From Takakia lepidozioides (lineage: Eukaryota; Streptophyta; Takakiopsida; Takakiales; Takakiaceae), in assembly GCA_030704615.1 (NCBI GenBank), contig CM060733.1, positions 56,794,001-56,854,000 on the forward strand: a stretch of DNA of 60,000 nucleotides, given 5' to 3'. A model generated the notes under the pieces. The model ran no database searches, was not told where the DNA came from, and was given only the letters and a program-made list of their open reading frames with translations. This document shows positions 11,990-23,430 of this stretch, in pieces. Position numbers and translations under genes: made by a program. How positions within the stretch are numbered: the stretch's first letter is position 1; every line of letters begins with the position of its first letter.

Positions 11990-13490
11990 CTGATATGGAA
12001 CTAAGCCTTAATAAATGTGCGGTCACCGTCGCTACCCACCGCAACAAGCTCACAAAATCCACGATAGCTTCCCATTGTTTGCTCCATCTACACTATCAAC
12101 AAAAATCTTTTCCCTTCTTAGGTCCGGATGAACCCTACACTTATCTAGGCATACAATTGGTTCCATCACTAACCTGGCATATACAAAAGAGCACAACCCT
12201 TTCCAAACTAACCAGCAAGAGTTTAGCTCTACTCAAAGCCCCGATCTCCATCCGCCCTAAATTAACTATCATCCAAAGAGTTCTCAATCCTCAAATCCAA
12301 TACACCTTTCATGCGGCCCCCTTCTCTATACCGGATATCAAACTACTTGACAAAAATATTATCCAACTCACCAAACGCATCTGTGGTCTACCCACCAGCA
12401 CCCCAAACGCTCTCACCCAGCCCCACAGGACTGTTATGGGATTGGTTCTAGCCCCTTGATCATATCATATGCCCGCACCCTCGGCTCACAACTTATGGAG
12501 GCTCTTAATGACCCCGGCCGCCTAGGGCTAATCTTCCGAGGACTCATTAAACACCTAGCATGTAAATATAATGGCTTATATTCCCTCCCTACTCTCCACC
12601 CCCAATCCTGCCTCCACTCCCCCACCGCTCGTGCGCTATTTATCCTACACCAAATGAAAATCAGTATACAAACCAACCTCCATGGCTACCCCAACTCCAT
12701 ATCTCAACTTGAACGCGCCTGGCTTAGCAGTCCATTCTTTACACAATTTGAAACCAACCACCCCCATCAAAGAAAACTTATCCTTACATACTTCAAAGCG
12801 CGACACATTACTACCCTTACCCAGCTCATTACAGCCACTGGGAATCGGCTGTTAACCCCGTGTCAATTTACCCTGAAACACTCACGTGCTACTATCAAAA
12901 CTTGCAGATATTTGTTTCATCTTCACTCTTTATTCTGTCACCAGACAGCCGCCTGTACCCTCGAATGTGACCTACCATGCCTACTTTTTCCCCATAACAA
13001 GCAAGACCTCCTCCCAGAATTCAGAACAGGCCCAACTCCTTCTATACTCCAACAACTCAAATCCTCTCGCAACACTCAAGCGTGCCCTCCTCCTTGCACC
13101 CCCCCCCCCTCCTCTCCCCCCCCCAATACCGCTACTCCCCAGTATCAACTCCGTAGTCCCCCGCCCACCACCCCACCGCTTACCCCTTGCCTGACCAACC
13201 CTACCCACCCCGAGGCCTTCGTCATTGAGGCTATCCTCGGCATTAGGACCCAAACCTCCCTCGATGCATACGGCGCCACCTGTGTTGATATATACTACCT
13301 ATGTAAATGGGCGGGTTTCTCTGTCAAAGATAACACCTGGCAAATCGAAGAAGACCTCTTCGGTACCCATGACTGCGACCCTACCCACAACCGTAGTCTC
13401 CTTATCAAATTCCATACAAATAGCGAACACCAACTACTTAGCACGCACCCACCAACAACATGTCTCTCAATCACAACCAATTGATGCTAG
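11990..13490 (+). pseudogene. Inverted LINE segment: RT thumb plus chromodomain
   Basis: Two overlapping plus-strand frames (11,995-12,459 and 12,456-13,484) run opposite to the rest of the LINE. The first starts MELSLNKCAVTVATHR and contains YLGIQLVPSLTW, the LINE RT region just after the catalytic palm. The second continues through a cysteine- and proline-rich linker to a chromodomain-like block at about 13,210-13,370 (AFVIEAILGIR ... YYLCKWAGFSVKDNTWQIEE). Re-inverting the segment places LSLNKC right after YADDLAILA...LNRQVDKL, the expected order. The chromodomain would bind modified histones if functional. Confidence 0.75.
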
Positions 13491-13494
13491 GTAC

Positions 13495-13678
13495 ATTCAT
13501 AATTTGTCAACCTGTCGGTTCAGGTGCTGAGGCTTATGTGCTAGAATAGCGAGGTCATCGGCATATGCTGAGATTTCATTGGGGGAGGTTTGATAGTGGT
13601 AGCCTAAGTTACCTGGGGCAAACCATCGTAAGAGAGGTTCTAGAAAGATGATGAATAGGTAGGGGCTCAGCGTGTCCC
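13495..13678 (-). pseudogene. LINE reverse transcriptase catalytic core fragment
   Basis: Translated on the minus strand this gives GDTLSPYLFIIFLEPLLRW followed by AYADDLAILAH. YADD is the RT catalytic motif and (Q)GDxLSPxLF is the preceding conserved block. The frame meets a stop after QVDKL, at the inversion breakpoint. On the other side it is cut at 13,679 by the Ty3 LTR. Confidence 0.85.
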
Positions 13679-14714
13679 TGTCGCGCGGCTTTTACTCACC
13701 CATCCCTTCGCTATCCGAGGTGGAAACTCCAAGATAGAAGAGTTGGAATCTCTAAGCACTCAGCCCGCTCAGAACAATCAGTCATGACCTACAGCTAGTG
13801 TATCATGGGGGTGTTTCCTATTTGTACTCCTTCCCGCATTCATGTTAGCGAGTTACCTTACTATCTGCAATTAAGTATCAGTTTGCTTCAGAAATCTATC
13901 AAGTTCCATCCATTCATTCCACAGCTTCACTCAGGTCTCTCGACACAGTGTGAGTATGAAGTATGTATCAGATTAATATCAAGTATCAGGCTGAAGCCAT
14001 GGTGTCTCTATTCTGCTCTACATTACAACTCTACTTCTTGCATTCAGCAAGTATCAACAGATCGTTCTCCTCCTACTCCGTGCTCTCCCTCTTTCTGCTC
14101 AGAGATGCGCTCTCCGCTTCATTTCCAAGTAGTGATCCCCCCCCCCCCCCCCCCCCCCCGCAGTCCTTCAGCCGTCATCCCCCAGAAGTCCCCGTTCTTG
14201 ACTTTTTCCCCCTACAAGCTGTTCTAACCGCTTTCCTAACTAACCGTCATCCCTGTAGTACACGTTCCTTTTGCAGATGTCGTTCCCTCACAGTCGTTCC
14301 TGCCATTGATAACTGTTCCCCAGTTGTGCGAAGCTGTGACTAGCTGTGTGTAAGGCTGTGGCGGACTGTGACTGGCTGTGTCGGGCTGTGTAGGGTTGTG
14401 CGAAGTTTGTGGCAGCTGTGTCGAGCTGTGACGGCTGTGTCGGGCTGTGATTGGCTGTGACGACGGTGTCGGCTATGATTGGCTGTGACGGCTGTGTCTG
14501 GCTGTGGCGGCGTGTGTGGCGGCTGTGGCTGTGTCGGACTGTGACGGGCTGTGTCGGCTACTGTGACGGGCTGTGTTGGCTATGACGGGCTGTGTCGGCT
14601 GTGATTGGCTGTGACGACGGTGTCGGCTATGATTGTGACGGCTGTGTCGGCTGTGTCGGACTGTGACGGGCTGTGACGGGCTGTGACGGACTGTGTTGGC
14701 TGTGACGGGCTGTG

Positions 14715-14754
<40 letters not shown>

Positions 14755-14862
14755 GTGCGCTGCTGTCACCCCTAAGGCTCCTATTGGTCTCAGTCTGTGC
14801 AAAAATTAAGGGTACCCCACAGATCCCGTAAAAGTGTCTAAGTCCCAAGCAGCCTTCTAACA
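13679..14862 (-). repeat. 3' LTR of Ty3 element 1
   Basis: In element orientation it starts TGTTAGAAGG (14,862 leftwards) and ends CCGCGCGACA (13,679), about 1,184 bp with TG...CA ends. It aligns with the LTR at 45,396-46,399. It contains an irregular run of CACAGCC-type repeats (14,336-14,715), a C run of about 33 bases at 14,717-14,750 and another at 14,140-14,159, which account for much of its extra length. Confidence 0.85.
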
Positions 14863-14890
14863 TTTACCCCTCCCCCTCTCAAAAAGTCGT
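14863..14890 (-). promoter_or_regulatory. Polypurine tract of Ty3 element 1
   Basis: On the minus strand the LTR is preceded by gagagggggaggggtaaa, a purine-rich tract directly upstream of TGTTAG. This is the primer position for plus-strand DNA synthesis in LTR elements. The same tract precedes the LTR at 45,396. Confidence 0.75.
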
Positions 14891-14901
14891 GTCCTCACGG
14901 T

Positions 14902-17900
14902 TTACTGTTTGGGATTAGCAAACCTTTGTGAGCGAGCACCCTTTTGACGTTGAGAGTCTCGTGAAGGACTCTGTGTGCGAGCCCGAGGTCTGTCACTGGT
15001 TGACGGAGATGATTGAACACTACCTGGATATGTCAGGCCCTCTGGAGGCTGATATCGAGGTAATCTTTCAGGCATAGGAGACCCCCGTCGCTTCTTCTCT
15101 ACCATCTGAATTGCATAGTCCTCTGCCATGTCAAAAGAGTCCGCTGAAGAAACATTTGTATCAGAATCCTCATCGCCTCTCAGGTGTTTTAACGGCCGAA
15201 CTTTTTGTGGAATCCTCTGGGCCATACAATGTTGTCCCACCATGTCTGGAAGTTTAAACTGCAAAACTTGCTATAAGCGCTGATGGCAAAATTGGTGAAG
15301 ACCCTGAGCTCCTTGTCTGTCCAGGTGAGTGGGGTACCAATGACTTGTGAATTGTGCAAGTATTTCCATGCCTCATGTCCCTTAAAGAAAATATCGTCAG
15401 GGCCGAATTTCTTGTGTTGACAAATTGTTCCAGGCCACATGAAACCATGAACGAATCTGAGAATCCTTTTGCATCATAACTTTTGCCTCCTCATAGGTAC
15501 ATATGAGGTGACACTGAAGGTAAGACCCAATGATCCCCACTGGAATAACTCAGAAAGCGCGATTGCATCTTCTGCTGCTCAATGTGATAACGTGTCAGAA
15601 AACAAGCAGCGTAGTATAACCCGCAGCCCATTACAATACTTGCTACCTCCTTGGTCTTGGTATAAATGAATCCATGTACAACTTGGAAGGCAATTAATTC
15701 CTTCAACATGGTACTCGCCTCATGCCAGTACTGCGCAAAGTGATGATCCTCAATTGGTCGATTGTTCGGAAGAACTTTAGTCCTAGTTGCCACTGGCAGC
15801 CAAATGCGCATGATTTGATAGTAATGTGCCAACGACTGCGGAGGACTAAATTCCTTCCAAGCCAAATCCAACACAATGGGAATTTGGTTGAAGGGCATAA
15901 TCATAGCCCGACTGTACTCCCGTGCAGCAGGAGTTTTAGGTGGGTTAAAAGCAGCATTCCCCCATACCTCAGGCTGTGGTGGCTGTGGTGTGGCTGTAGT
16001 AACAACATGGTCAGCTACTGCCACAGTGACTTGTTGTGGTGTTGGTGGCACTGGCTCTTGTACCATTGGCATCTCCTCCACCCCCTGCGAAAAGACTGAA
16101 AAGCCAAAGTTCTGGCTTGTAAATAAGAAGCCATCAGTTGCTCCTCAGGTATAAAGACTCTCTTGTCAATATTTGATGTCAGGTCCTCTACCTGAATCTG
16201 CAGACTGTCTACATCCTCTTGTAGCTCCGCTATCCTACTATAGACATTGTCTATAATAGTTGTGGCAATGTTCTGCACTTGCAGTCTGAGCTCATTCATC
16301 TCGCTTTGGGTGAGCTTTCGTGGTGCTTTGCCCTCCACCGGCCCTTGTGCTAACCAGACCTGCATAAGGTGGTTATCCACCAAGTTGCTTGTGGCACCCT
16401 TGAGAGTTTGCTCCTCTGTGAGCCTGTACACATCTATCTGCTGCTGTAAAACCTCCATGCGCTTCGCATGAGGTTCAACCAAATTCGCATATGCAGCAGC
16501 CAGATTATTGGCTTTCTTCCAAGCCTTGTTAGCCACAGAGAGTTCATTTTTATTGGACATGAGCGTTTGTTGCAATTCCAGGATGTACCTCTCTTGGTCA
16601 GCTTCAACCTACCTGTATTGCTTGAAGGTATTCTCATTGCGACAGATTGTATTCTTCATATCGACAATGAGTTTCGCTTGCTCGACATTGTTTGCCTCTG
16701 CCTTTGTACATCTTTCCACTTGACTGTTAACTTCTAATGTAGTGCTCAAGCGTAGTTGTGAGTGTAGCACATTGTATGGCCATCCTGTCACGTACTGTCT
16801 GCAACTCCGTATGTAGTGCATTCACTTCTTGCAACTTGCTTTCATGCTTTACCTGCATTTGGTATAGCTGTTGCTTATGTGCTTCGTGCAACTGGTCTTG
16901 CGCGAGGCCTGCCTTAATCAATTGTTCCTTGGCCAATTGCAAAGCAGCTTTTGTACTCTCTAAGTCTTGTTGTATCTTGAGAGTGACCTCCTCATCGACC
17001 TTGTTTGCACACTTAGTGGCAAGTCGAGCCTCAAACTCCTTCCTGAGTTCCTCCCTCAAAGCTGCCAATTGGGTAGTTGAAACATGGGATTTGACATAAG
17101 TGCCCAACAAATTAAGTGTCCTACTTATGGAACTCATAAGCATGGCCTGTTGAGGGTCATCATGGTGAGCTTGCTGCTGTTCTCCCTAATCCTCAACAGT
17201 GTGATGCCTCACGAACCATTCAGTCCATTGCCCCACCAGATTTTCTTCTTGAACCACTTCATCCGTCACAGGTGCTGCAGTGTTTTGACATTCTACTTGT
17301 GGTACCTCCGTCACAGGTGTGTGTATTATATGCACAGCAGGGTTTCCCCTGGACAACCGCTGCACCTCTGCAATCATTGTTTCCCTGACCAAACCAGAAT
17401 TTTCATAGAGAAGGTCCCCTTTCTCAATTTCTGCCACCACCTGTTCTGTAGTGGGGATATCTAACCCTTCTTTCTCCAAATCAATTATTTGTGGTGGAAC
17501 TGCATGGACAACTTGTGGTAACTCTGTGACAAGCCGATCTGGCTATGATGGCTGTGATACTGAAGTAACTTCCTCTTCCCTCTCTGAAGGCCCTGCTTCC
17601 AATAATAGCAGCTCTCTGTGCTGTTGTGCCCCTTCCTGCACAAGAGCTTGGGAAACATTATCATGCGGTTTCCGTGAAGCTAGTGGATCCGCCACTACAG
17701 TCTTTCCCCGCCTCTGTCTCTTAGACTGGGGTTGCCCTGCCAGTCCACCCTCACTGTGTGAAGAGCCTTGCTCTTCCATTGCAGTGGTTTCGGTCTCAAA
17801 CACTCCCATCTCGAGCATCAAGTATGCAAGAATCAAGAATTATTTGAGCAATGATTGGGCCAGACACTATGATAGGAGACTTTGCGGCAGTGCCCTGTAA

Positions 17901-18659
17901 TCTTTTCATCTCCTCTACCAGTGCGTTGTACATTATGTCCGCCCATGCTACCTCTTCTCCTCTCAGGGCTTTGAGTATTTCCTCTGTGAAGGATCTACTC
18001 AAATACTGTTGGTTATGTTTCATGGCAAACAGAACGTTCAATACCTGGCCTACCTCCCTTAGCCCTGGGTACACGGCCTTGGTACAAGCATAACCCTGAG
18101 TTTTAAAGAAACTCCCTTCTTGGAATAAGTCCCATATTTGCAGTCTTGCCCTGTGCTCCTCCACATGCACCTGACCTGATGGCAATTCAAACAATTGCTG
18201 TAGGTATAGGGAGTAATTTCTAATTCAACTCCCTTCACCGTTGTTGCTCCTGTCCTAGGCTCAAAGTTCTGCAAGAATTGTAACATGTACTGCCTATGGT
18301 GCAATGTCCAATCTTTGCTTTGCAATCCTTCTAATCGCAGCTCCTTCAGTAACTGTACCGCCTGTGGAGTAGCAATCGTTTGTTTCCTGCAGGATTGTGG
18401 TGCTCTTCACCCTGATTTCTTCCATTCCTCTCACTCTCTTCATTCTAGACCCACAGAAAGGTTTTTGGCTGTAACAATTGAAGAAATGCCTGCAGGGCAC
18501 AAACATAAACGTATGGTTGCCACAAAATGCTATGGGTAATTTCTTGTAAGCCTGCGGGGCTTGCAAGCATCGATTAAGAGAAAAGATACTCTCAGTTCTT
18601 CTATCCCCGTGCCACTCCGTAAGTAGTATCGCAAGCGTATAGTCTGTTAGTTCCTCCAT
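14902..18659 (-). pseudogene. Third ORF of Ty3 element 1: large coiled-coil protein 3' of integrase
   Basis: A chain of minus-strand frames starts at MEELTDYTLAILLTEW (18,659) and ends ARSQRFANPKQ at 14,902, about 1,250 codons if joined. The middle part (about 17,140-16,240) is strongly alpha-helical and heptad-like (e.g. LAALREELRKEFEARLATK), typical of coiled coils. A globular-looking block (PFNQIPIVLDLAWKEFSPPQ) lies near 15,870. The C-terminus is rich in Arg, Ser and Pro. Several frameshifts separate the pieces. It lies between integrase and the 3' LTR, where some Ty3 elements carry env-like or other extra genes. No signal peptide or transmembrane segment is evident, so it does not look like an envelope protein. 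Function unknown. Confidence 0.65.
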
Positions 18660-19139
18660 AGCTTCAAAGCTATAGCATTGATGGTCTGTCCCGTCGTGAC
18701 GCCCGTTACTTGGAACGACGCCGACTCTTGCGCTTAAAATTCCTCAATTTTCTTGATTCTGCTTCTGGCTTTTGATTGGCTGTAACTGCTGTGACTGGAT
18801 TTTAGATTTAATTTCCTTCCATGGATTTTCCACTCTGGACTGTCCACTAGGATAGCACATGTGACATGGATTTCGCTTTTCGGTACTTTTTAAGGGTTCC
18901 TTTACCCTTTCCCCGTATGCATTAATGGGCCCATAATAAGTTAATGTGCCGGGTAGATACTTTGACGGCCAATTTTGTCTTTTTCCTTGATGACAGTCGC
19001 CCTTGCAATCCATGTTCGGCTGTGTGTCTCGCCCTGGCGTCCACGTGTCCATTTCTACACGTGCCTTTGTCCACTTTTCCGCTGGCCACTCTCTGGATGT
19101 TAACCCACGTCCACCTGTCACTGATCATATGGATTGTGT

Positions 19140-19345
19140 AACCCTAGTAGGCTGTGTTGTGCTGTGACAGGCTGTGTCATACTGTGGTACGCTGTGATAG
19201 GCTGTGTGGCATTGTGGTAAGTTGTGATAGGCTGTGACACGCTGTGATGGGCTGTGATAGGCTGTGTCACGCTGTGATGGGCTGTGATAGGCTGTGTCGC
19301 GTCGTGCTGGGCTGTGATAGGCTGTGTCGCACTTGTACTACCCGC
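19140..19345 (-). repeat. Tandem repeat, unit about 30 bp (CACAGCC...), Ty3 element 1
   Basis: About seven copies of a roughly 30-bp unit (ggctgtgataggctgtgtcacgctgtgat on the plus strand, split into shorter words with changes). The same repeat, longer, is at 44,145-44,480 in the related element. It lies between integrase and the third ORF. Confidence 0.75.
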
Positions 19346-19574
19346 CCTGGTCATATACGCTCGGCCTAGCGACAAGTACTCCATACTCTGTTGGTATCAC
19401 TGGCGCAGCCCGTGACTGCTTTTGTGTTTCAACATGCAAATCATGCTGCAATGGTTTGTCATGGATACCACTGTACCCCTTCAACTTATTGGCATTGACT
19501 CTTCCCAGCATCTCTTTGTTAATGGTTTGTAACATGACGGTGTTGTTATCATACATCTTCTGTATGACATAAGG

Positions 19575-20470
19575 TCATTTCCATGGTGATTTAAGCTTAG
19601 AAGCTTTAATCTTTCCCTTCTTCTTCAACCAGAGAACCAAATCTCCCGTCTTAAAAGTCTTTATCTTGCCTTCATCAAACTGTTCCTTTCTCTTCATCTG
19701 AATTCTGGTCATGTTATCAGCTGCATCAGCACGTACTTCTTCCACATGGTATAATTCATGTTTCCTGACCTTAATTGAATCTTGCAATTCCATTCTCTTT
19801 CCCCATTCCGTTCTCATGGTAGGTAATAGGAATTCCACTGGAAGTAAAGCTTCCATACCATAAACTAATTGGAATGGTGTATACTTAGTGGTGACTTTAT
19901 ATGAAGTCCTGCATGACCACAAAGCTGTCAGCAGCTTTGTATCCCAATCCGTTCTGTTTGCATTGACTATCTTAGCCAAGATAGTACATAGTATTTTGTT
20001 GGTAGCCTCTGCCTGCCCATTGCCCTGTGGGTAATATGTTGTACTTTTCCTATGCACAAATAATTCAATGGTCTCATTAATGAAGTGACTTCCCTGATCA
20101 CTGATAAATTCCAAGGGACAGCCAAATCGTGTAAGTATGTTTCTCATACAGGAACCTTGCTGTGGACTTGGCTGTGTTGTCCCTCAAAGCTTTAGCTTCC
20201 ACCACCCACTTCGTAGTATAATCAGTGGCTGTAATTATGTACCTGTTCTGTGTATTCTTGGCTGGTGGGTTAATTGGTCCAACAAAGTCTAGTCCCATTT
20301 CTGAAATGGTTCCGTAGGCATGGTAGGATGCAAAGCCATCTTCCCAGATCTCTACAAAGGTCCTAGCCTCTGACATTCATCACAACTCTGACAATACTTG
20401 TGTACATCTTTGAACAAAGTAGGCCACCAGTAACCTGCATGTAGTATCTTCCTACTGGTAGTCTCTTCTC
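19575..20470 (-). pseudogene. Ty3/gypsy integrase (element 1)
   Basis: The zinc-binding region ends in [10 protein letters not shown] at about 20,390. The catalytic core follows: [12 protein letters not shown] (around the first Asp), [27 protein letters not shown] (second Asp) and YYPQGNGQAEATNK (catalytic Glu). Next is TPFQLVYGMEALLPVEF, then the basic C-terminal part with FKTGDLVLWLKKKGKIKASK. A frame change near 20,140 separates the two halves, so it is broken. It would join the cDNA to host DNA. Confidence 0.9.
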
Positions 20471-22200
20471 CAAATGACCTCCTGCCACTCCTTTATGAAC
20501 TTTCCTCCAAAACTTTATTTACTTCATGGTGGTATAAGCAATCGCTTCAGCACTCCATCTGGTCCTAGCTTATACATTCTGCTCCCTACCATAGTGAAGG
20601 TAGAGCCTTTATAGCAATTCTCTTTCTCTGCTCCTTTCCATAACTTGGTGGGCACTGACCATGAGCAGGTAGTATCTGATTGGCCACTGGCCAATCTAAC
20701 CAGTCATCTGCACTTCCCTGCACCTCCACTGCAATAGACTCGCATCTGATAATGATCATCTACTCCCGTGCTGGTTCTCCTGTTGATAACCGTGACAAGT
20801 GATCCGCCACAGATGCAGCCTCCCAGGCTTGTAAAAACCTCGAACTCAAACTCGTGCAAGTTATCAACCCCATCTTGCTATTCTTTTCTTCCGCTTATAC
20901 GAGGTTTGTTTCTCCCAGGTATAATCAGAGCCTCTGATCCACATAAGAACATAACTTCTTGCCCAAGGTAATTGCCTGAATTTCTTCACATGCATAGATC
21001 ATTGCCAATGCTTCTCTTTCCGTTGTGCTATAATTTCTTTCGGCATTGTTCATCAATCGGCTAGCATAGTACACAGTGAATCTATCCTTCCTGTAACATT
21101 TTGGGCTAACACTGCTCCTAGTGCTTCTCCAGAAGCATCACAGTGAACATGAAATATTTCCTGCCAGTGAGGATTAATCAGCATAGGTGTAGTTGTTACT
21201 GACAATGTAAGTTCCTCAAAAGCTGTTGACATTCAGGTGTCCATGCAAACACTGCATCTTTCTTCAGAAGTTTGCTCAATGGTGCTGCTATCTGTGCATA
21301 CCGTCTGACAAATCTTCTGTAATAACTGGTTTGCCCAAGGAATCTCCTTAGACTCTTAACATTCACTGGTGTGGAGAGGCTTTAATGGCCTCTGTTTTCC
21401 TGGGATCCACAAGAAGTCCCCTCTTACACACAATGTGTCCCAGAAGCACTCCTGAGTTCACACAGAAAGTACACTTCTCTGGATTCAGGCCCAGACCTCT
21501 CATCCTGCATCTGGCCAGACATAACTCCCAATTTTGCAAGTGCTCTTCTTAGAGCTGTACAACTGAATCATCCAAGAACACATGCATGAAATCATCCAGA
21601 TACTCATGGAAAGATTCACTTATCACTCTCTGAAAGGTTGCTGGTGCATTACAAAGTCCAAAGGGCATGACTTTGTATGCATAAGCACCCCAGTCTGTGA
21701 TGAAAGTTGTCTTTTCCTTGGTCTTCTTCTGCCACTTGCACTTGATTATAACCATTAAGCCATCCATGAATGAGTACATCTCATGGCCTGCCACAGTGTC
21801 CAATACTGCTTCTGTGAATGGCAAAGGAAAGGATCTTTCTTCGTACAAGCATTCAGCTTTGTAGTTCACACAAACTCTTAGTTTACCATTCTTCTTGGGA
21901 ACTATCACAATGGGTGACAACCAAGTATAACTCTATTGGGTATAAACTTAGCCTCAGACAACTTCTTGATCTCTTCTCCAACTTGGGATAGTTGGGATTC
22001 ATTTTGTACCTTACCTGCTGATGGTACTGATCTGGTTCCAGTCAATCTTATGCTGACAGATCTCAGGTGGTATCCCTTTGAGATCCTCGTAGCTCCAAGC
22101 AAAACATCTCTGTATTTGATGAACAAACTCATAGCTTCTTCAAAGAATTCTGGCTCCAAATCAGCTCCTACTTTCACCATCTTGGTTCCTCTGTAGTTCC
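20471..22200 (-). pseudogene. Reverse transcriptase and RNase H of Ty3 element 1, frameshifted
   Basis: The same protein as the better preserved copy at 42,510-44,111, read on the minus strand. Recognisable pieces are VGADLEPEFFEEAMSLF (about 22,170), SPIVIVPKKNGKLRVCVNY (about 21,915), MPFGLCNAPATFQRVISES and YLDDFMHVFLDD (about 21,600). RNase H remnants lie at about 21,150-20,750. At least four frameshifts and small deletions are present (e.g. FSGYNQ is lost after SFMDG). Not functional as read. Confidence 0.85.
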
Positions 22201-22542
22201 CACATTCACTTCCCTCACCTGCTCATCAGCTGTGATTGTCCAACCAGTCACCACTTCATCCTGTAAACTCCCAGTGGCTGGTTCCTCTAGGATTTCATTT
22301 TCCTCTCTTTCTTCATAGAAATGTGATGGTAACTGTTGGTTTCCTCTTCAATTGGTGTTGCTGACACTACACACAGAGATACCTCTTAAACAACTTAGGC
22401 CTTAGAGCCGCATCTCTGCAACCTGCTCCCACTATGGGTGTGAGCGAACAGGGTAGCTTCCTGCTCCTCATCCAGTCCTCCTCTCCAGTCATTACTCTCT
22501 GACCCCTCGAGGTCTTCTCGTAGCAGGTATCTACTAGATTTC
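22201..22542 (-). pseudogene. End of the gag-protease region of Ty3 element 1
   Basis: This matches the downstream part of the gag-protease frame at 50,546-50,920 (e.g. the GLDEE(H/Q)EATLF block and the stretch around 'ctactagatttc'). It runs into the N gap at 22,543, so the protease active site and gag of this copy are not visible. Confidence 0.7.
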
Positions 22543-23042
22543 NNNNNNNNNNNNNNNNNNNNNNNNNNNNNNNNNNNNNNNNNNNNNNNNNNNNNNNNNN
22601 NNNNNNNNNNNNNNNNNNNNNNNNNNNNNNNNNNNNNNNNNNNNNNNNNNNNNNNNNNNNNNNNNNNNNNNNNNNNNNNNNNNNNNNNNNNNNNNNNNNN
22701 NNNNNNNNNNNNNNNNNNNNNNNNNNNNNNNNNNNNNNNNNNNNNNNNNNNNNNNNNNNNNNNNNNNNNNNNNNNNNNNNNNNNNNNNNNNNNNNNNNNN
22801 NNNNNNNNNNNNNNNNNNNNNNNNNNNNNNNNNNNNNNNNNNNNNNNNNNNNNNNNNNNNNNNNNNNNNNNNNNNNNNNNNNNNNNNNNNNNNNNNNNNN
22901 NNNNNNNNNNNNNNNNNNNNNNNNNNNNNNNNNNNNNNNNNNNNNNNNNNNNNNNNNNNNNNNNNNNNNNNNNNNNNNNNNNNNNNNNNNNNNNNNNNNN
23001 NNNNNNNNNNNNNNNNNNNNNNNNNNNNNNNNNNNNNNNNNN
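22543..23042. other. Assembly gap of 500 N
   Basis: Exactly 500 Ns, the conventional placeholder for a gap of unknown size. The left flank is Ty3 protease region. The right flank begins about 440 bp inside the terminus of a Mutator-like element, judged by copy A (55,132-55,575). Open frames spanning the Ns are meaningless. Confidence 0.95.
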
Positions 23043-23430
23043 AAAAGGTTTGCAACTGAACTGGGAATAGGGTGCCGCATTAGGAGTTCGCACGTGCGAA
23101 ATTTCGGAGCGGTTTGGTGTTGGCGAAGGCCGCCTCTGGGGGTACCTACGACGATACTTGGAAATTCGGCGCGCATTTTTCCTTGTCGGAGGTCGAATGA
23201 GGAGAGCAAGTTTTCGGAAAGCAGAAAAACATGAACCCCTCCAACATACAAAAATACATGCACGTGGAAACAAGTGAACGATATAGTAATATCTTAGTTC
23301 GAGCAAAACAGGTTACTGGTAGGCAAGACATATGTCGGACCTTTGTGTGCCCAGAGTCTGAGGTACTGGCAGCAGTACAGTTCTACATCCGAATGTGGGC
23401 GTACCATTGTATGTGGACCGCAAGCCAAGC

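Larger units (their letters stand above)
9220..13678 (-). mobile_element. Non-LTR retrotransposon (LINE), degenerate, internally inverted
   Basis: Read on the minus strand, the RT core lies at the right (13,678-13,500), RNase H and a CCHC knuckle in the middle, and the 3' untranslated part at the left (about 9,588-9,220). A block at about 11,990-13,490 carries the RT thumb on the plus strand, opposite to the rest. The 5' part is missing because a Ty3 LTR begins at 13,679, inside the RT motif that should precede GDTLSPYLF. Frames are broken in several places. Confidence 0.8.
13679..22542 (-). mobile_element. Ty3/gypsy LTR retrotransposon (element 1), 5' part lost at the gap
   Basis: On the minus strand the order is protease end, RT, RNase H, integrase, a CACAGCC tandem region, a long third ORF, polypurine tract and 3' LTR. 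The LTR outer end at 13,679 abuts LINE RT sequence, so the element inserted into the LINE. The right side ends in an N gap. Most ORFs carry frameshifts. Copies of the same family are at 42,499-46,399 and 50,546-52,092. Confidence 0.9.

Noticed and set aside
9220-13678. Twin-priming (5' inversion) as the cause of the LINE inversion
   Set aside because: RT-core sequence in the original orientation lies beyond the inverted block, so the inversion is internal.
14902-18659. Envelope gene of an endogenous retrovirus-like element
   Set aside because: The position fits, but there is no signal peptide, transmembrane anchor or cleavage motif, and the protein is mostly coiled coil.
22367-23306. Minus-strand frames of about 170-300 codons across 22,543-23,042
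   Set aside because: They consist mainly of the N gap.
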